Positions 21,869 to 33,554 of a DNA stretch of 64,000 bases are shown here, in pieces. Origin of the DNA: Climacium dendroides (Eukaryota; Streptophyta; Bryopsida; Hypnales; Climaciaceae). A program made the translations under genes and the position numbers. The stretch covers positions 6,944,001-7,008,000 of the forward strand of contig OX467082.1 in the NCBI GenBank assembly GCA_950106755.1, written 5' to 3'. Each line of letters opens with the position of its first letter. Position 1 is the first letter of the stretch. Below the pieces are notes generated by a model that worked only from the letters and a program-made list of their open reading frames with translations, made no database searches and was not told the DNA's origin.

Positions 21869-24800
21869 CTGCGACACAACATCTGCAGGACACAGTGTTA
21901 GTGAAGGGTCAAAACGTGAACGTGGAATATCTATTCATCTGGACCATATAGCCCCTGCAAAGAAACAAAACACGAGTGGTGAAATCATTACCGTGCATGC
22001 CGAGACTGCTTTCACTCCAGCGAAGACGAGCATGACCGTCCCTTGATCCCTGCAGAACTTGTCGATGAAGCGCAAGTGCACGTCGTACCGTAGCTCGCGC
22101 TTGGACAGGATCCGAGGGAAATCGTGGCGGCAGACCTCCCGAGTCTTATACATGGGATTCGTGGCTATAAGGTCGTTGTCCTCGTCCTTGGACAATTTGG
22201 GCACCTTGCCCTTAGCGTCCACCAACTTGGAGTTCATGAAGCTCTTGGCACTCCGCTGCAAGTACATGACCTTGTCCCTGTTCCTCTCCTTGAAGGTCGG
22301 CTCTCCCTTGCAGATCACGTAGTCACATTCCCGCCTAAGTGAATAGGACGGGAAGAGCTCCGTCGCCAATCTGTCCACCGCAGTTGCCCGCTTCGAGTTG
22401 AAGATGAACATCCACGTGTGCACGGTCTTGGACATAGTGGAGTTGGAGACCTCCCTCACTTCCTCCATGATTTTTGCGTGCCCGGAAGTGACCTCCATGC
22501 CTTCTACCTTCGGAAATAGTCGGAAGTCAATAATGCCGACCTCGCAGTACTCCGTCTTCGCGGCTCCAGTTTCCGATCGATACGGTGACCACGCCCCATT
22601 CTTATGCACGTACAACTGTGGGTTGAAGTGCTTCTCGCTTCGTATCCATCGGCAGACGGTGGCTCGGGAGCACTTCCTGACCTTCTCGCATCGGTCGGCA
22701 TTTTGCACGACCTGATCCAACGCCGTCAGGAATGGCTTCTTGGGCTTCTCCACTGTCCTCCCTGACCGGCACTGGGACTTCACCCAATCCAAACCGAGGC
22801 TTATGAGATGCCACATGTGGAAGCCACCGATGCACAACGTGGTCTTCAGATTCCGCCAAGCCTTGACATTCATGTCTCCCGGCTCGGGGAATACGTCCTT
22901 GGCCTCCTCGATGCCGAAGGTGTCGGCCTTGTCGACAATCTCCTTCGCTAGTTGCATCTTGTGCTTCTTGTTTGTGCACCACATGAGGAAAGGAATGGCC
23001 AATGTCCAGACCGTCGATCTCTTGTTGAGGTACACCTTGGGCGGCACGTCTAGGATTTTTTGGGCCAGCTCGTCGACGGCGTCATCTTCCATTCCGAGCA
23101 AGGCCTTCATCATATTATTCGTGATGGGTTGGAACTTGTACACCTTGGCGTTCCCGTCCTTGCTCACCGCTTCATTGAATGGACCGCCCGTGTCCGTATC
23201 GTGCAGCGTGCCTTGCTCGTGAGCTTCAAAGACCTTCAGCCAAGCCGACCAAGTTTCCTTGGAGGCCATGATGATTTTCCTCTCCCCCATCTTATCCAGG
23301 TCGTACGTTCTTCGGTTCCCAGACAGCGGCTTGAGGAGGCCGGTGGACTCGAAGCTCTGTTCCGCCTTGTCTCGGAAGTCCTGCACACCGCAATTGACTA
23401 GGTTAGAGGATCACAACTCTGAGAACATGCATCAGACCTCCCGCACTAAGCTTATTTGAATGGATCTGAAGGATAGCATCCTAGGTATACAATATGAAAG
23501 TTCAGAGCGGTCGCTCTGAAGTAGCTTGGATTCATTCCATTACAGTGGAACAATGTGACACGATTGTGCCATTGTCCAAGGCATTGGAACAACATGAACG
23601 TGGACTCGACAATATCTACTGTATCACAGATCAGACTGGGCGGTCTGAACTGCCAAGTGGAGGAGACATACCTCGTAGGCCTTGAATTCGTCTCCTTTGT
23701 CCGCCTACCTCGTGTTCTTCTGGAATTGGGTTGGTCTCCGCACATTGTCCCACAGATATCGGCAATGGCGGATCGTGGCAGGGAGCGACGACAGGTACGG
23801 GCCGGTGACGTTCCCGTCATTGCACTTGCAGGAGAGCGCGTGCAGGTGGTCTTTGTTTTTGGACCAGACGATCTCACAAGTCCACTTTTGCACCCGCTTC
23901 TTGACCGCCTCATCGTCGACGGATGCTGTCCCTGAAATGATTTCGGTCGCAGCCTTCCACATGTGCTGGCCGTTGATAATTTTCAGTGGGAAGGCCTTGA
24001 TGCAATCCGCCCAGCAGGTAGGTCTCTCTGGTGTGTCCGGCATGACGGTCAGGATTTGCTTGATGAAGTTGACTTTCACCCTGCGGTCGAGGACGGCTAG
24101 GACACCCTTCTTCTCCAGTGGCCTGAAGATCATTCCCGACGTCTTGTCCACACTTGTCATGTCCTCGAGGTCCAGCTCGAAGAAGTTGCCCCGTCCGAAT
24201 ATGTACATGTAGGCGGACAACTCCTTGAACTTCTTGTTCGCCACTGCCTCGGCCTTGAGGCGTTTCCGGGCTTCCTCTTCTTCGCTGCGCTTGGGCTCCT
24301 TCTTGATCTCCAGATCCACAAACAGCTTATCCGGAACAGCTTTCTCATCGAACGGCAAGGTCACCGGGTTGTGAACCCAGTGGCCATTCACCTTCTTGAA
24401 TGCCACCTTCTATGCCTCCTCTTCGGATAAGTCGGTGGACTCCGGAAAGGCGCTCTGCGTGGATGCGCTTGGGGCACCTTCACCCTCTTCCACATCGTGC
24501 GAGGTCGGTCGTGTCTTGTGAAAGCGGGACGCCCCTTCATCTTGTGAGGCCGAGTGGTCACCGGTGGCGACGGGTGCGGACTTCCTCTTCCGCGCCTTTT
24601 GTTTGTTCCGTGCCGTGGGCCTGGGACGCTCTGCTACTCCCGTGCTAGGTGGATTGGGCCGGGACGGAGGGGATCGGGATGGAGTCGTCTATGGCGCCAC
24701 CGTCACGGGAGCAGACCGTGCAGGTTCAGCCGGCGTATGAGTTGTCATGCCTGCGGACCCTGGCAGCGCTGACGCTGCTGGCGGCCGGGAACGGTTGGCA

Positions 24801-25433
24801 GGTACCAAGGCGGACGCGACCGCTTTTTTCTTCTGGGTTCGCCCTTGCGCATCCATGTCGACGTTTCCTACTCCCTGTGATGCGTTACCACTAGTCAGCG
24901 ACAACACGTATAAGGTGTTTGCATTAGTGAGGTACGCGCTCGCGATCCGTGCAGTCTTCACGAAGTCCCCAGCGTGCGCTTCGCACCTAGCTTGTATGTC
25001 CAGCATGAGGATTTGGAACACATGCGGAACCCGGTCATAATTTTTGATGAGGCGCTCATGGCAGAATATCATCTCGTCCTCTACGCGGATGATGACTACT
25101 CCCAGAGCATTGTTGCACGAATTCACTACGTCAATGAGAACGGCCTCTCGCATCACAGTAATGTTAATGACTACCAAGTTCTTAAAGGATTTCCATCTAG
25201 GCCCTCCGAATTTTGTGAACCCCAATTCTAAATTAAATATCAGGGAGCCGTGAAGGTAACTCATTTCCACGGTCCACAATGCTTTGGTTGCAATGAAGGT
25301 CAGCGGAATTTTCCCTTCAACGTGCGCCTTCCACGACTCCATTAGCCGCTCAGGCGGTATTTGTGTAATGTAGCCCGTGAGAGGTGGCTTGCTCTCGAGG
25401 AAGGACTCCATGTCACTGTCCACATGAATCAAA

Positions 25434-26920
25434 TCAGACCGGCCACTCAGAATCAGACAGGCCACTTAAAATTGCAATCTTCTCAGCGGCCCCGTATTAC
25501 TGGAGTTCTAGCCCTTCGATTAGTTCAGAGCGGCCGCTCTGAACTGATCTGGATCCACGACCTATTCAGTGTAGATGTTCACAGCGGTCTGCTTATAGAC
25601 AATTCTGTACCATTGACTGTGCGTGATATCTAGTGTTTGGGCTTGGTTTCCTACTATTTAATTGGGTTTCAATTAAATTTCACATCGGCTTCACTATACT
25701 AATCGATCGGATTCTCTAGATTGTATGGTACAATGTGAAATGATCATAACCTAGGTTCTATGCCCCTCTATCCTCTATAGTCTTCCCAGATGAATCATTC
25801 AATTCATCGGTCAGAGATTCTGGTCTCACCGTACCCAATCTACGCGAAGATTTTATTTCATCGGATGCTCACTTCAGGGAGCCATCCGAATGAGTTTGGA
25901 GCGACCACTCTAAACCTCCCTAATGTTGAAAGAGATGTTATAAGCTCAGAGCTGCCGCTCTTCACTGTAGGGAGAACATACATCTAGTAGGCTCCGGCCA
26001 TGACGATACAGGTTTAGAGTGACCGCTCTGAATTTGTAGCTCTAATTCCAACCCTGAGGATGTTGTGATCGGTCTATCTGAATCCTGACAGTGCTCATCG
26101 CCGTCGTTGAGAATCAGAGCGACCAATGAGAACCTTGACCCTAATTGCCAACTGGATGCTTCAGTACGATCCCTCTAGACCGCTTGCACTCTCATTGTGG
26201 AAGTGGTGGTTTTGAGCGACCACTATGAATCCGCTGCACTTTCACTAGCGAGTGCTTCATTTCAGAGCGGCTGCTCTAAACTGTGATGACGCTCCATACG
26301 AACAATTGCGCTCAATTCTACCATTCCGAGTACCGATATCTTTTGGTTTAGAGCAACCTCTCTGATCCACTGCTTCGTGATGAGCATGGTCATGGTTCAA
26401 AGCGACCACTCTGAACCACCTTGTACATGATTTGAATGCTGCAGGTTTAGAGCGGTCACTCTGATCCGTGAGGGAGTTCATAATGGAGTAGGAGGTTCAG
26501 AGCAACTGCTCTAAACCTCTCTCTGAACGAAATCAGAGCTCTGTCTTTTTGTTCAAAGGGAGGTTTAGAGCGGTCGCTCTGAACCTTCTACTCCAATATG
26601 AACTCGCTCATGGTTCAGAGCGACCGCTCTGAACCTCCTCGTGCTGGATTCCAATGCTCTCGGTTCATTGTGGAGCAGGAGGTTCAGAGCGACCGCTCTA
26701 AACCTCCCTGTGAACGAAATCACAGAGTTGTGATCTCGTTTAGGGAGAGGTTTAGAGCGGTCGCTCTGAACCTCCTACTCCATTATGAACTCTCGCACGG
26801 TTCAGAGCGACCGCTCTAAACCAATCTGGCCGACTTCACAAGTGCAAGTTCAGAGCGGTCGCTCTGAACCTCAACATCGCTCATTATGAAGCTGGAGGTT
26901 TAGAGCGACCGCTCTGAACC
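25434..26920. repeat. Left palindrome array (about 19 copies)
   Basis: The 20-bp palindrome TTCAGAGCGNNCGCTCTGAA, often extended by GG/CC, recurs at irregular 45-70-bp spacing. Near-perfect copies lie at about 25526, 26562, 26611, 26681, 26751, 26801, 26848 and 26895, and degenerate ones elsewhere. Copies carry T-for-C changes (TTTAGAGC, CTCTAAAC). The array lies immediately upstream of the giant gene's start and in its probable first intron or promoter. The short frames here read SDRSE or FRAAALN because of the palindromes and are not genes. Confidence 0.85.
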
Positions 26921-27916
26921 CTGACAACAGCGTAATCATGTGCGCGGTTATAGGGGGTCCTTGTTCTAACTAATTCTTCTGTGTTTGCATGGTTTCAAAT
27001 TGTTCAGGAATGGTTGGCATTGCAATCAATTGGGATGTAGTGATTACCTGGGCTAGGAACTGGTTCAATACTTTGTTTCTTCAACCTATAATAACAAGAT
27101 TGCTTCGTTTGTTAAGACTCCAGGAACTCGGAATCCTTCGCGGCTGCAGATGAAGTGAACACAAACCGCTCCTCAATCCCGAATACTGAACACAGAAGTT
27201 CAAGTGACATAGAACTCAATGTAATCATAGTCACAGTGCTCTTATGATCTAAATCTATTTTCAAACAAACGTAGCAGAATGGATTGAACAGCAGCTGAAA
27301 ATGAGAGACCTCAAGATTGAACCCCATCAACAAAGCAACAACAAATACTGCAAATACGGAAACCAATGAAACGAAATACTGACACTACACAAACAAATGC
27401 TTTCAGATAAACACAAAATCACAACAAATAGACATCAGCGCAGATAAAAGCAACCAAACTAAACTAAAGTGCAAGATGTACATGGTCTTCGTGCAATTCT
27501 GGAAAACAACCGACTCGCAAAAGGATTCAAAACGCAGAGAAATGAAGAACCTCGCAATGGGGACCTAAACCCTAAGTCCGCGGAGAACATACCTCCAAAA
27601 TCTGCTCAAGGTTGTCCACCGCGCCGGGATTGAAGAAGAAAGTCCAAATTTGAGCACCGGAAATGAAGAAGGTTGTCCAGACTCTGCTCCCGCTACTCCG
27701 CACAATGAGGGAAAACAATACTATTGACGAAAGCGCTAACTGCAGAACTGCGCGAGGGAAAATCGCAGCGACGAAATACCTGCGCGGGGAGAGGCGCGAT
27801 AGCGAGGACTAACTTGAGAAAACCCTGGGAACAGTGAAGAAGACCTACCGAACCTAAACCGAACCTAGATCCATCGAACCTAAGCCGAACCTAAGCCGAG
27901 TCTAAAGGAAGCATCA
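26921..27916 (-). promoter_or_regulatory. Candidate promoter and leader exon of the giant gene
   Basis: On the minus strand a GC-richer stretch (about 27850-27594) ends in a strong donor (TTTTGGAG then GTATGTTC, cut after 27594/27593). It would make a non-coding leader exon spliced across the palindrome array to an acceptor just before the start codon at 25411. A telo-box-like TAGGGTTT lies just past the donor (about 27570). This is inference from composition and splice signals only. No other gene is seen here. Confidence 0.35.
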
Positions 27917-28763
27917 TCAAACTACTAAAATCATAAGTTCCTCTCTAATGTCACAAATGCTATCATTAATAGTAGAGGCTTGTGCTTATTATGTTATGCA
28001 TTCATTGTACCACATATTAGTGAAATTTTGATATATTTGAATAGAATGCATGATAATGATTTCAATAAGTCTTCAATATAATTATTTTAAATATTTTGTG
28101 AAAATATTTTCAATCATGCATACATAGAAATCGTATTTTCACACAATGTGATATTACAAAAATAGTAGTTTGCAATCACTTATACAAAGGGTGATATTGT
28201 AGAAATAATTGAGTTGCTGCAATTAAGGTGATATTAAAGAGGATCCAGAGGATGATATTATAGAGGGACTAAATCCATTGCTTCTCTTGGCTTTACACTT
28301 CTTTGCACTTCTATAATTCTGTGCTTTTGTGAGCTTTGAGCTTTCATGATTTCAATTTTCTATTGCTACTACCAAATGATTTTGAGAAATTCATTCAATT
28401 GAAGCAATTTGGGATTCCACAAAAATGAAGTTGCTCACAAAGGTTTTGAGATTTATAAGGGTTTTTTTTCAATTCTTCAATTTGGGTTGCCATTTTTTGT
28501 AACAATGGAATCAAATTTCTAATGCATTCTAATGTATGTGTATCTTTTTTAGTATTCATCATTGCATGTATTTCATTGAGCATTCATTAAATTTTCATTG
28601 TTTATTTCAGTATATGCTTTTTTATTAAAAAAATTATATGAAGATTTTAGTGATTTTTATCTGAAGATTTATTGAAATTCTTGCTTTGCACTCTATCTAA
28701 TACATTAAAATTCTTATGAATTTCTAATGGTGAATGCATAGCATAGCAAGTGCCAACTGCTAG
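27917..28763 (+). mobile_element. Helitron-like non-autonomous element, copy a
   Basis: It starts TCAAACTACTAAAATCATA and ends ...ACTGCTAG, with CTAG abutting copy b. It matches copies at 28764-29620 and 43863-44729 along its length. Inner inverted words near both ends (related to TGCTATGCTACGCATTCA and its complement) are typical of the family. No Rep/helicase frame is present. Confidence 0.6.
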
Positions 28764-29620
28764 TCATACTATTAAAATTAGAACTTCCTCTGTAATAGCA
28801 CAAATGCTACCATTCATACTTAGGGGTTCGTGCTTGCTATGCTACGCATTCATTGTACCACATATTAGTAAATTTTTGATATATTTCAATAGAATGCATG
28901 ATAATGATTTCAATAAGTCTTTAAAATAATTATTTTAATAATGTTCTAAAAATATTTCCAATCAAGCATACATACAAATCATCTTTTTCACATAATGTCA
29001 TATTACTGAAATAGAGTAGCACTTCACAACCACCTTTGATATCACTTTTTACTAAGGGTGATATTATAGAAATAATATAGTCGTTGCAATTGAGGGGATA
29101 TTAAAGAGGATCCAAAGGATGATATTATAGAGGTAGCAAATGCATTGCTTCTCTTGGCTTGAAACTTCTTTGCACTTCTATGATTTTTTGCTTTCATGAA
29201 CTTTGAGCTTTCATGATTTCAATTGTCTATCGCGACTACCAAATGATTTTGAGAAATTGATTCAATTGAAGAAATTTGGGATTCCACAACAATTAAGTTG
29301 TTCAAAAAGTTTTTGAGATTTATTAGTTTTTCTTTTCACTTCTTCAATTTGAATTGCAATTTTCTGTAACAATGGAGTCAAATTTCTAATGTATATGTAT
29401 CTTTTATAGTATTTACCATTGCATATGCTTCATTCCTCATTCAATAAATTTCTATGCTACTTTTCTATATATGCTTACTTAGAACAAAAATTATACAAAG
29501 ATTTTAGGCATTTTTATTTGAAGATTTATTGAAATATTTGGTCTACATTCTATCTAATACATAAAAATTCTTATGAAATTTTTATGGTGAATGCGTAGCA
29601 TAGCAAGCGCCAATCGCTAG
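28764..29620 (+). mobile_element. Helitron-like non-autonomous element, copy b
   Basis: It begins TCATACTATTAAAAT exactly where copy a ends in CTAG and itself ends CTAG followed by T. The head-to-tail arrangement of copies a and b is typical of rolling-circle transposons. The subterminal inverted word is TGCTATGCTACGCATTCA at the left and its complement at the right. Confidence 0.6.
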
Positions 29621-30564
29621 TCCAGTACTGCAACGATTCTTTTCCAAGTTCGCATTTCTTATACATGTAATCATATTAGCAATAGTATCGTTACTCATGA
29701 AAACTCCTTTTTACTATTAATATAAATAAGATTTTTAATAAGTTAAAAGCTTCTAAGGCATAAAAATAATTTTCATTTTAAAAAAAAAGAATTTGCTAAT
29801 TTGCTAATCTGCGAACTTAATGTTTTTGCATAGTTCATTGCAACAACATAAATTTGTTGGGTCAACACTACAATAAAGCATCTAACGACCAAAAAGAACT
29901 ATGGAGGACTTTGGAGATTTAGGGTTACCTCATGTGATTTGAATTTCGAACATGATTTTATGAAATAGTTTGGAGATACTTCAACAAATGAGCTATCAAG
30001 GAATGTAATATTCATTTTAATAATCGTCCTAAAATATAAGTTATGCCACTACAAGTCCCCCCAAAATGCAAGAAGTGATAGAAGAAGGTATTTTGAAGAC
30101 AATGGAAGCATCTCTTGCACAAAAGTACATACTTGAACATCTCCTACAATGTAAAACACAAGAGCATTAGAAAGATTCTGAATGCTTGGAAGAAGTTCCA
30201 CATACCATACTAATCTCATCAACTGTTCACTTTTCATGAGCAACACACAGATAATGTTGTACTTTAAATGTTTGATAAAAATTAGTTCTGCATGTAAAGT
30301 CTTTGGGGGGATCTACTAATCATCCAATTGAACATGTTGAATAGAAATGTCATGTTCTCCTGATGTAATAGCACAAAAAGGTAAATCCCAAGGTAACAAA
30401 GTGACTCCAGTTTATCTAAAAAGTAAGAAAGCTACTTGTTAGAAAAACTTGTACAAAATAAAGAAACAAAACATAACGTCTTTTTCTAATAAAACTACTC
30501 CCGGTACTATGGTACTTAGCAAAAATTCATTATGTACATACAACAAGTAAGTAGCAGTTTTCCT
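29621..30564. other. AT-rich stretch, no gene seen
   Basis: This is the 3' flank of the 179-residue gene. The frame 30049-30246 (minus) has no domain and no splice link that I could find. No ordered repeat is visible. Confidence 0.4.
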
Positions 30565-31806
30565 TCAACGATAGTGGCGACGGGACGCTCGACGCTCAGG
30601 TGTGAGGTTATCCAAATTTGCTTGTGCTTGATTGAGCCGGGCACGAAATTCATCAAAAATATCCGTTCCAAAGTGAATTGTTTGAGACTCCCTATGCAAA
30701 TGTTCAGTCCCGTACTTGTCATCCTAAACAATGAAGTACCAATAAGACATATTTCAATGAGAAATCTTTTATAAATCCTTCAAAATTCAAAAAATCACAA
30801 CATTACCCAAGAAATTGACATCATCAAAAATTCAATATCATGAAAAAAAAATCAAAGAATGAAGAGATATCGAAGGGCATCATTTTTTCCTTTGCTATTG
30901 GAAGGTCAAAAGCAATGTATATTACAAACCTCAATGAGTTGTAGGAGCAAGGAACCATTCTTGGATGCAGCGAGCTCATCCTCATCATCGAATTCCTCCA
31001 TGAGAGCCCTACATGCCATGTGAATCAAGACATATTATCATATCAAAAATTAACATGTCCAAGTACGTACATACTGAAATCTCAAAAACCAAGCAAAACC
31101 TTTGCAAACCTAAACAATTATCAACAAATGAACTAAAACAGAAACAATGCTAACAAGAATTGAGCATCAAAATCAATCAAGAAATGTTAATATATAGTAT
31201 AGCATGTTGTACTTGACAACCAAAAAAACTCACCAAAGGTTTGTGCAATCTTTGTTGTAACGCACATGGACATACTCCTCCATCATGGCCCACACATCTC
31301 GAATTGCAGCATCAAATTGTGCTCCCCAAGGAACTTCAAGTGTGCCCTGCAATGCACAGATAACATGACCTGCAACAAGAAACCAACAAAGATTGCACTA
31401 AGGAACAACCATGCATGTGATACCTACATATTATCCAAAACTTAGAGTTTTGCACATGCTTTTGAAGTACACAATTCTACAAATGGAAGAAGGAAAACAT
31501 AACCCATGTAGTATTTACCCATCTTGGTGTCTTGGAACATCTCCTTAGACGTCTCGCAGTGAGAATAATGGACAAAGCAATATAGCTTGTAGCCTTGCCA
31601 AAAATCGCGAGCCCTATTTCAAGCAATTTTGAATCAATTCCAATGAAGTAATCATAAGTATGGTAGAAAATCATGCAACAGCTGCAAACGCAGAAAGCCC
31701 AAAAAACATGTGTAGAAAAAGAAGAAGTCACTTACCCAAAGTCCTCATTGTCCAAAAGAACTCTAAGCTGCTCGGAGCACTTACTGAAGTTTGCAGCGCC
31801 AGCCAT
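30565..31806 (-). CDS. Five-exon gene for a 179-residue protein of unknown family
   Basis: Exons 31806-31736, 31613-31519, 31369-31234, 31008-30930 and 30723-30565 (71, 95, 136, 79 and 159 nt) join through GT-AG introns in phases 2, 1, 2 and 0 to one 540-nt frame ending TGA. All five phase joins fit, although each piece alone is too short to stand out. The ATG is preceded in its own exon by an in-frame TAA, which fixes the start. The product is acidic to neutral, has several aromatic residues ('DFWQGYKLYCFVHY', 'VPWGAQFDAAIRDVW'), an acidic 'EEFDDEDE' stretch and a basic tail. There is no signal peptide or membrane segment, and I do not recognise the family. Unlike its two large neighbours it has no premature stop. 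It may be an element gene or a captured host gene. A 5' leader exon could lie at about 32750-32546. Confidence 0.6.
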
Positions 31807-33110
31807 TGAATCTGTTTAGAACCAAAAGTGCCCTACAATGAAACACATCAACCCTACTAATAGGTAGAGAGTGAAGATGAGGCGATTCTTCCACCAAATC
31901 CTTAAGCCCTAGAATGAAGAGATGCAAAATTGTTATTCTATTACAATCAACAATCCTTATCTTTCAATTTGCAACATCTTGCTAAAAATCATTGTTGCAT
32001 GCATTTTCTTAGGTTCCACATCTTTGTTTCTTGCTAAAAAAACATGATTTAGAAAGAATATAGACCAAGAAGAACAATGAAAAAGACAGATGAGCCCTTA
32101 CAAGAGCTTTTTTATAGCATACAATCTCACAAGAATGAAAAAGAAAAAGTCTTAAGAAAATTTAAATATCTTCTACATGTACTAACAAATACAAAATGAG
32201 AACTTGAAGGCTACTGAGAAGTTGCAAATGAGAAGCATTCCCAATGGAATCTCAAAACCACTTCCAAGTGGGTTCATTGACATTGGAAATTGACTACATT
32301 GGAAACTTTTCCGCAAACCTTAAACAAAATCAAGAAACCTTTTTTTCTTCTCTACCACTTAGAATTCCAGCATTTCCATTCCCAAACTCGAAATGAAGAA
32401 ATCTCAAGCTATTATAGAAGATGTAGCGAAGTGGTGATGGTGGCAAATGAAGCCACGATGAAAGCCAGAACAACTATTCTTTGGAGTTCAAACCCAAAAA
32501 AAATTGCTGAGGATTATGAAAATTCAAGAGTGGCGGTGAACAAACCTTCTTGAAGTGCGTGCGATTGTGATCTCCACATGCAATGTCCTCCGGTCTCACC
32601 CTTTTGCTATAGAACTTGCTGGAGCGTCGCCGACTCCCTTCACCGGAGGCAAATGACTTTCGGAAAGCAGTTGGGGTTGTGCAAAAATATCTTGTACCCT
32701 CCGAATGCAAAAACCATGTGGTCGAGAACTGCTTCTGACAACACACTGAATAACCTAGCGTAGCGACTGGCGTTGAAACTACGCGTGACAGAGATGTCCG
32801 AATTTTTCAATTTTATTTATTTATTTGTTGAATCCAACGTGGCCCTACGCTGGCGACGTGGCAGCCGCCATATGCGGCTGCCGCATTGAAGTACAGCCTT
32901 AGAATACAAAACCGAAACCGGCTTCTGTCATTCTTCTTTCGTCGTCTGCAATTGTGTATGTCAATATTAGAGCGCGCACCGCTTTCTCCTCTTCCGTCGG
33001 CATTGTGCAGCACGTTGTCGACCGCTGGAGGCCATCTTTGTTGCTGAGAAGCGCCAATGACGTCGTACGTCCTCATTTCAGGTTCGATGAGCAATTTATC
33101 CCTTGTTTCT
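31807..33110. promoter_or_regulatory. Candidate divergent promoter region between the small gene and the DUF7869-type gene
   Basis: About 32546-32760 is GC-richer and ends on the minus strand in a donor (TTCAAGAAG then GTTTGT), suiting a leader exon of the 179-residue gene. About 32930-33080 is GC-richer in the plus direction, suiting a leader of the gene starting at 35145. Between them lies AT-rich sequence with a near-homopurine/pyrimidine run. These are inferences from composition and splice signals. No protein domain is visible in the open frames here. Confidence 0.3.
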
Positions 33111-33554
33111 CTTCTCTCGGTTCGTAGGATTGTTTTTTGTCTCTAAGAACTCAATTTCAACGGATTTCAACAAATTTCATGTTTTTCTTCAGTTATTTCG
33201 CATCTGTAGTACTGCTTGAGCCACATTCCTAGAATCTCACACTAGCAACAGGCGAGGCGTGTCTTCGCGTTAGATAGAATGCTGCATTTGCTGAAATGCG
33301 AATTTTAGAACTGCGCTCATTGTAGTTTGTGCTCATTCGGTTCCGAATTTTAGAACTGTGCTCATTCGGTTCCGTATAGTTATTCACGTCCTCGTAGACA
33401 ATCAATTATCCACAGTGTTGTGGTATTTCAGAGTCATGATTTATACAATGCTGATATACCTTAGCATTATCATCTATTACATGAGACAAAGTTCGGATGG
33501 CATTCCGTCCAGATTGATTTATGATAATTAGTGTCACCCAAAATTAGTGTTACT

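Larger units (their letters stand above)
17655..25411 (-). pseudogene. Giant element-encoded gene: ParB-like, N-methyltransferase-like and FCP1-like regions
   Basis: Five exons, 25411-23672, 23380-21992, 21868-19598, 19219-18872 and 18641-17655, all join in phase 0 with GT-AG introns, giving 2,245 codons including the stop. Residues 1-180 are a conserved-looking region I cannot name. Around 470-490 'FPLKIINGQHMWKAA' resembles the DGQHR/ParB-like motif. Residues 850-1043 resemble a beta-class DNA N-methyltransferase: a motif IV position reading DFRL instead of DPPY, a Trp-x-Phe-Ile-Phe strand, then 'HLRFIDKFC' and 'GTVMLVFAG' as motifs X and I, all degenerate. Exon 3 has an Asp/Glu-rich tract and a long Lys/Glu/Arg coiled coil. 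Exon 4 is a Pro/Val repeat. Exon 5 is FCP1-like. In-frame TAG codons lie at codons 241, 334, 569, 1295 and 1618, so this copy is probably dead. The start ATG 25411 is the first in frame. A non-coding leader may lie near 27.6 kb. Exon borders are manual, and separate genes remain possible. Confidence 0.65.

Noticed and set aside
18186..22715. Plus-strand open frames of 100-220 residues across the GC-rich gene region
   Set aside because: They are antisense shadows of the giant gene. Codon use and splice signals support the minus strand.
20144..24691. Repeated in-frame TAG codons as evidence for a variant genetic code (TAG read as Gln)
   Set aside because: The uL18 gene and the pseudokinase gene in the same window both end in TAG, and the neighbouring DUF7869-type gene has TGA stops instead. 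C-to-T decay explains both.
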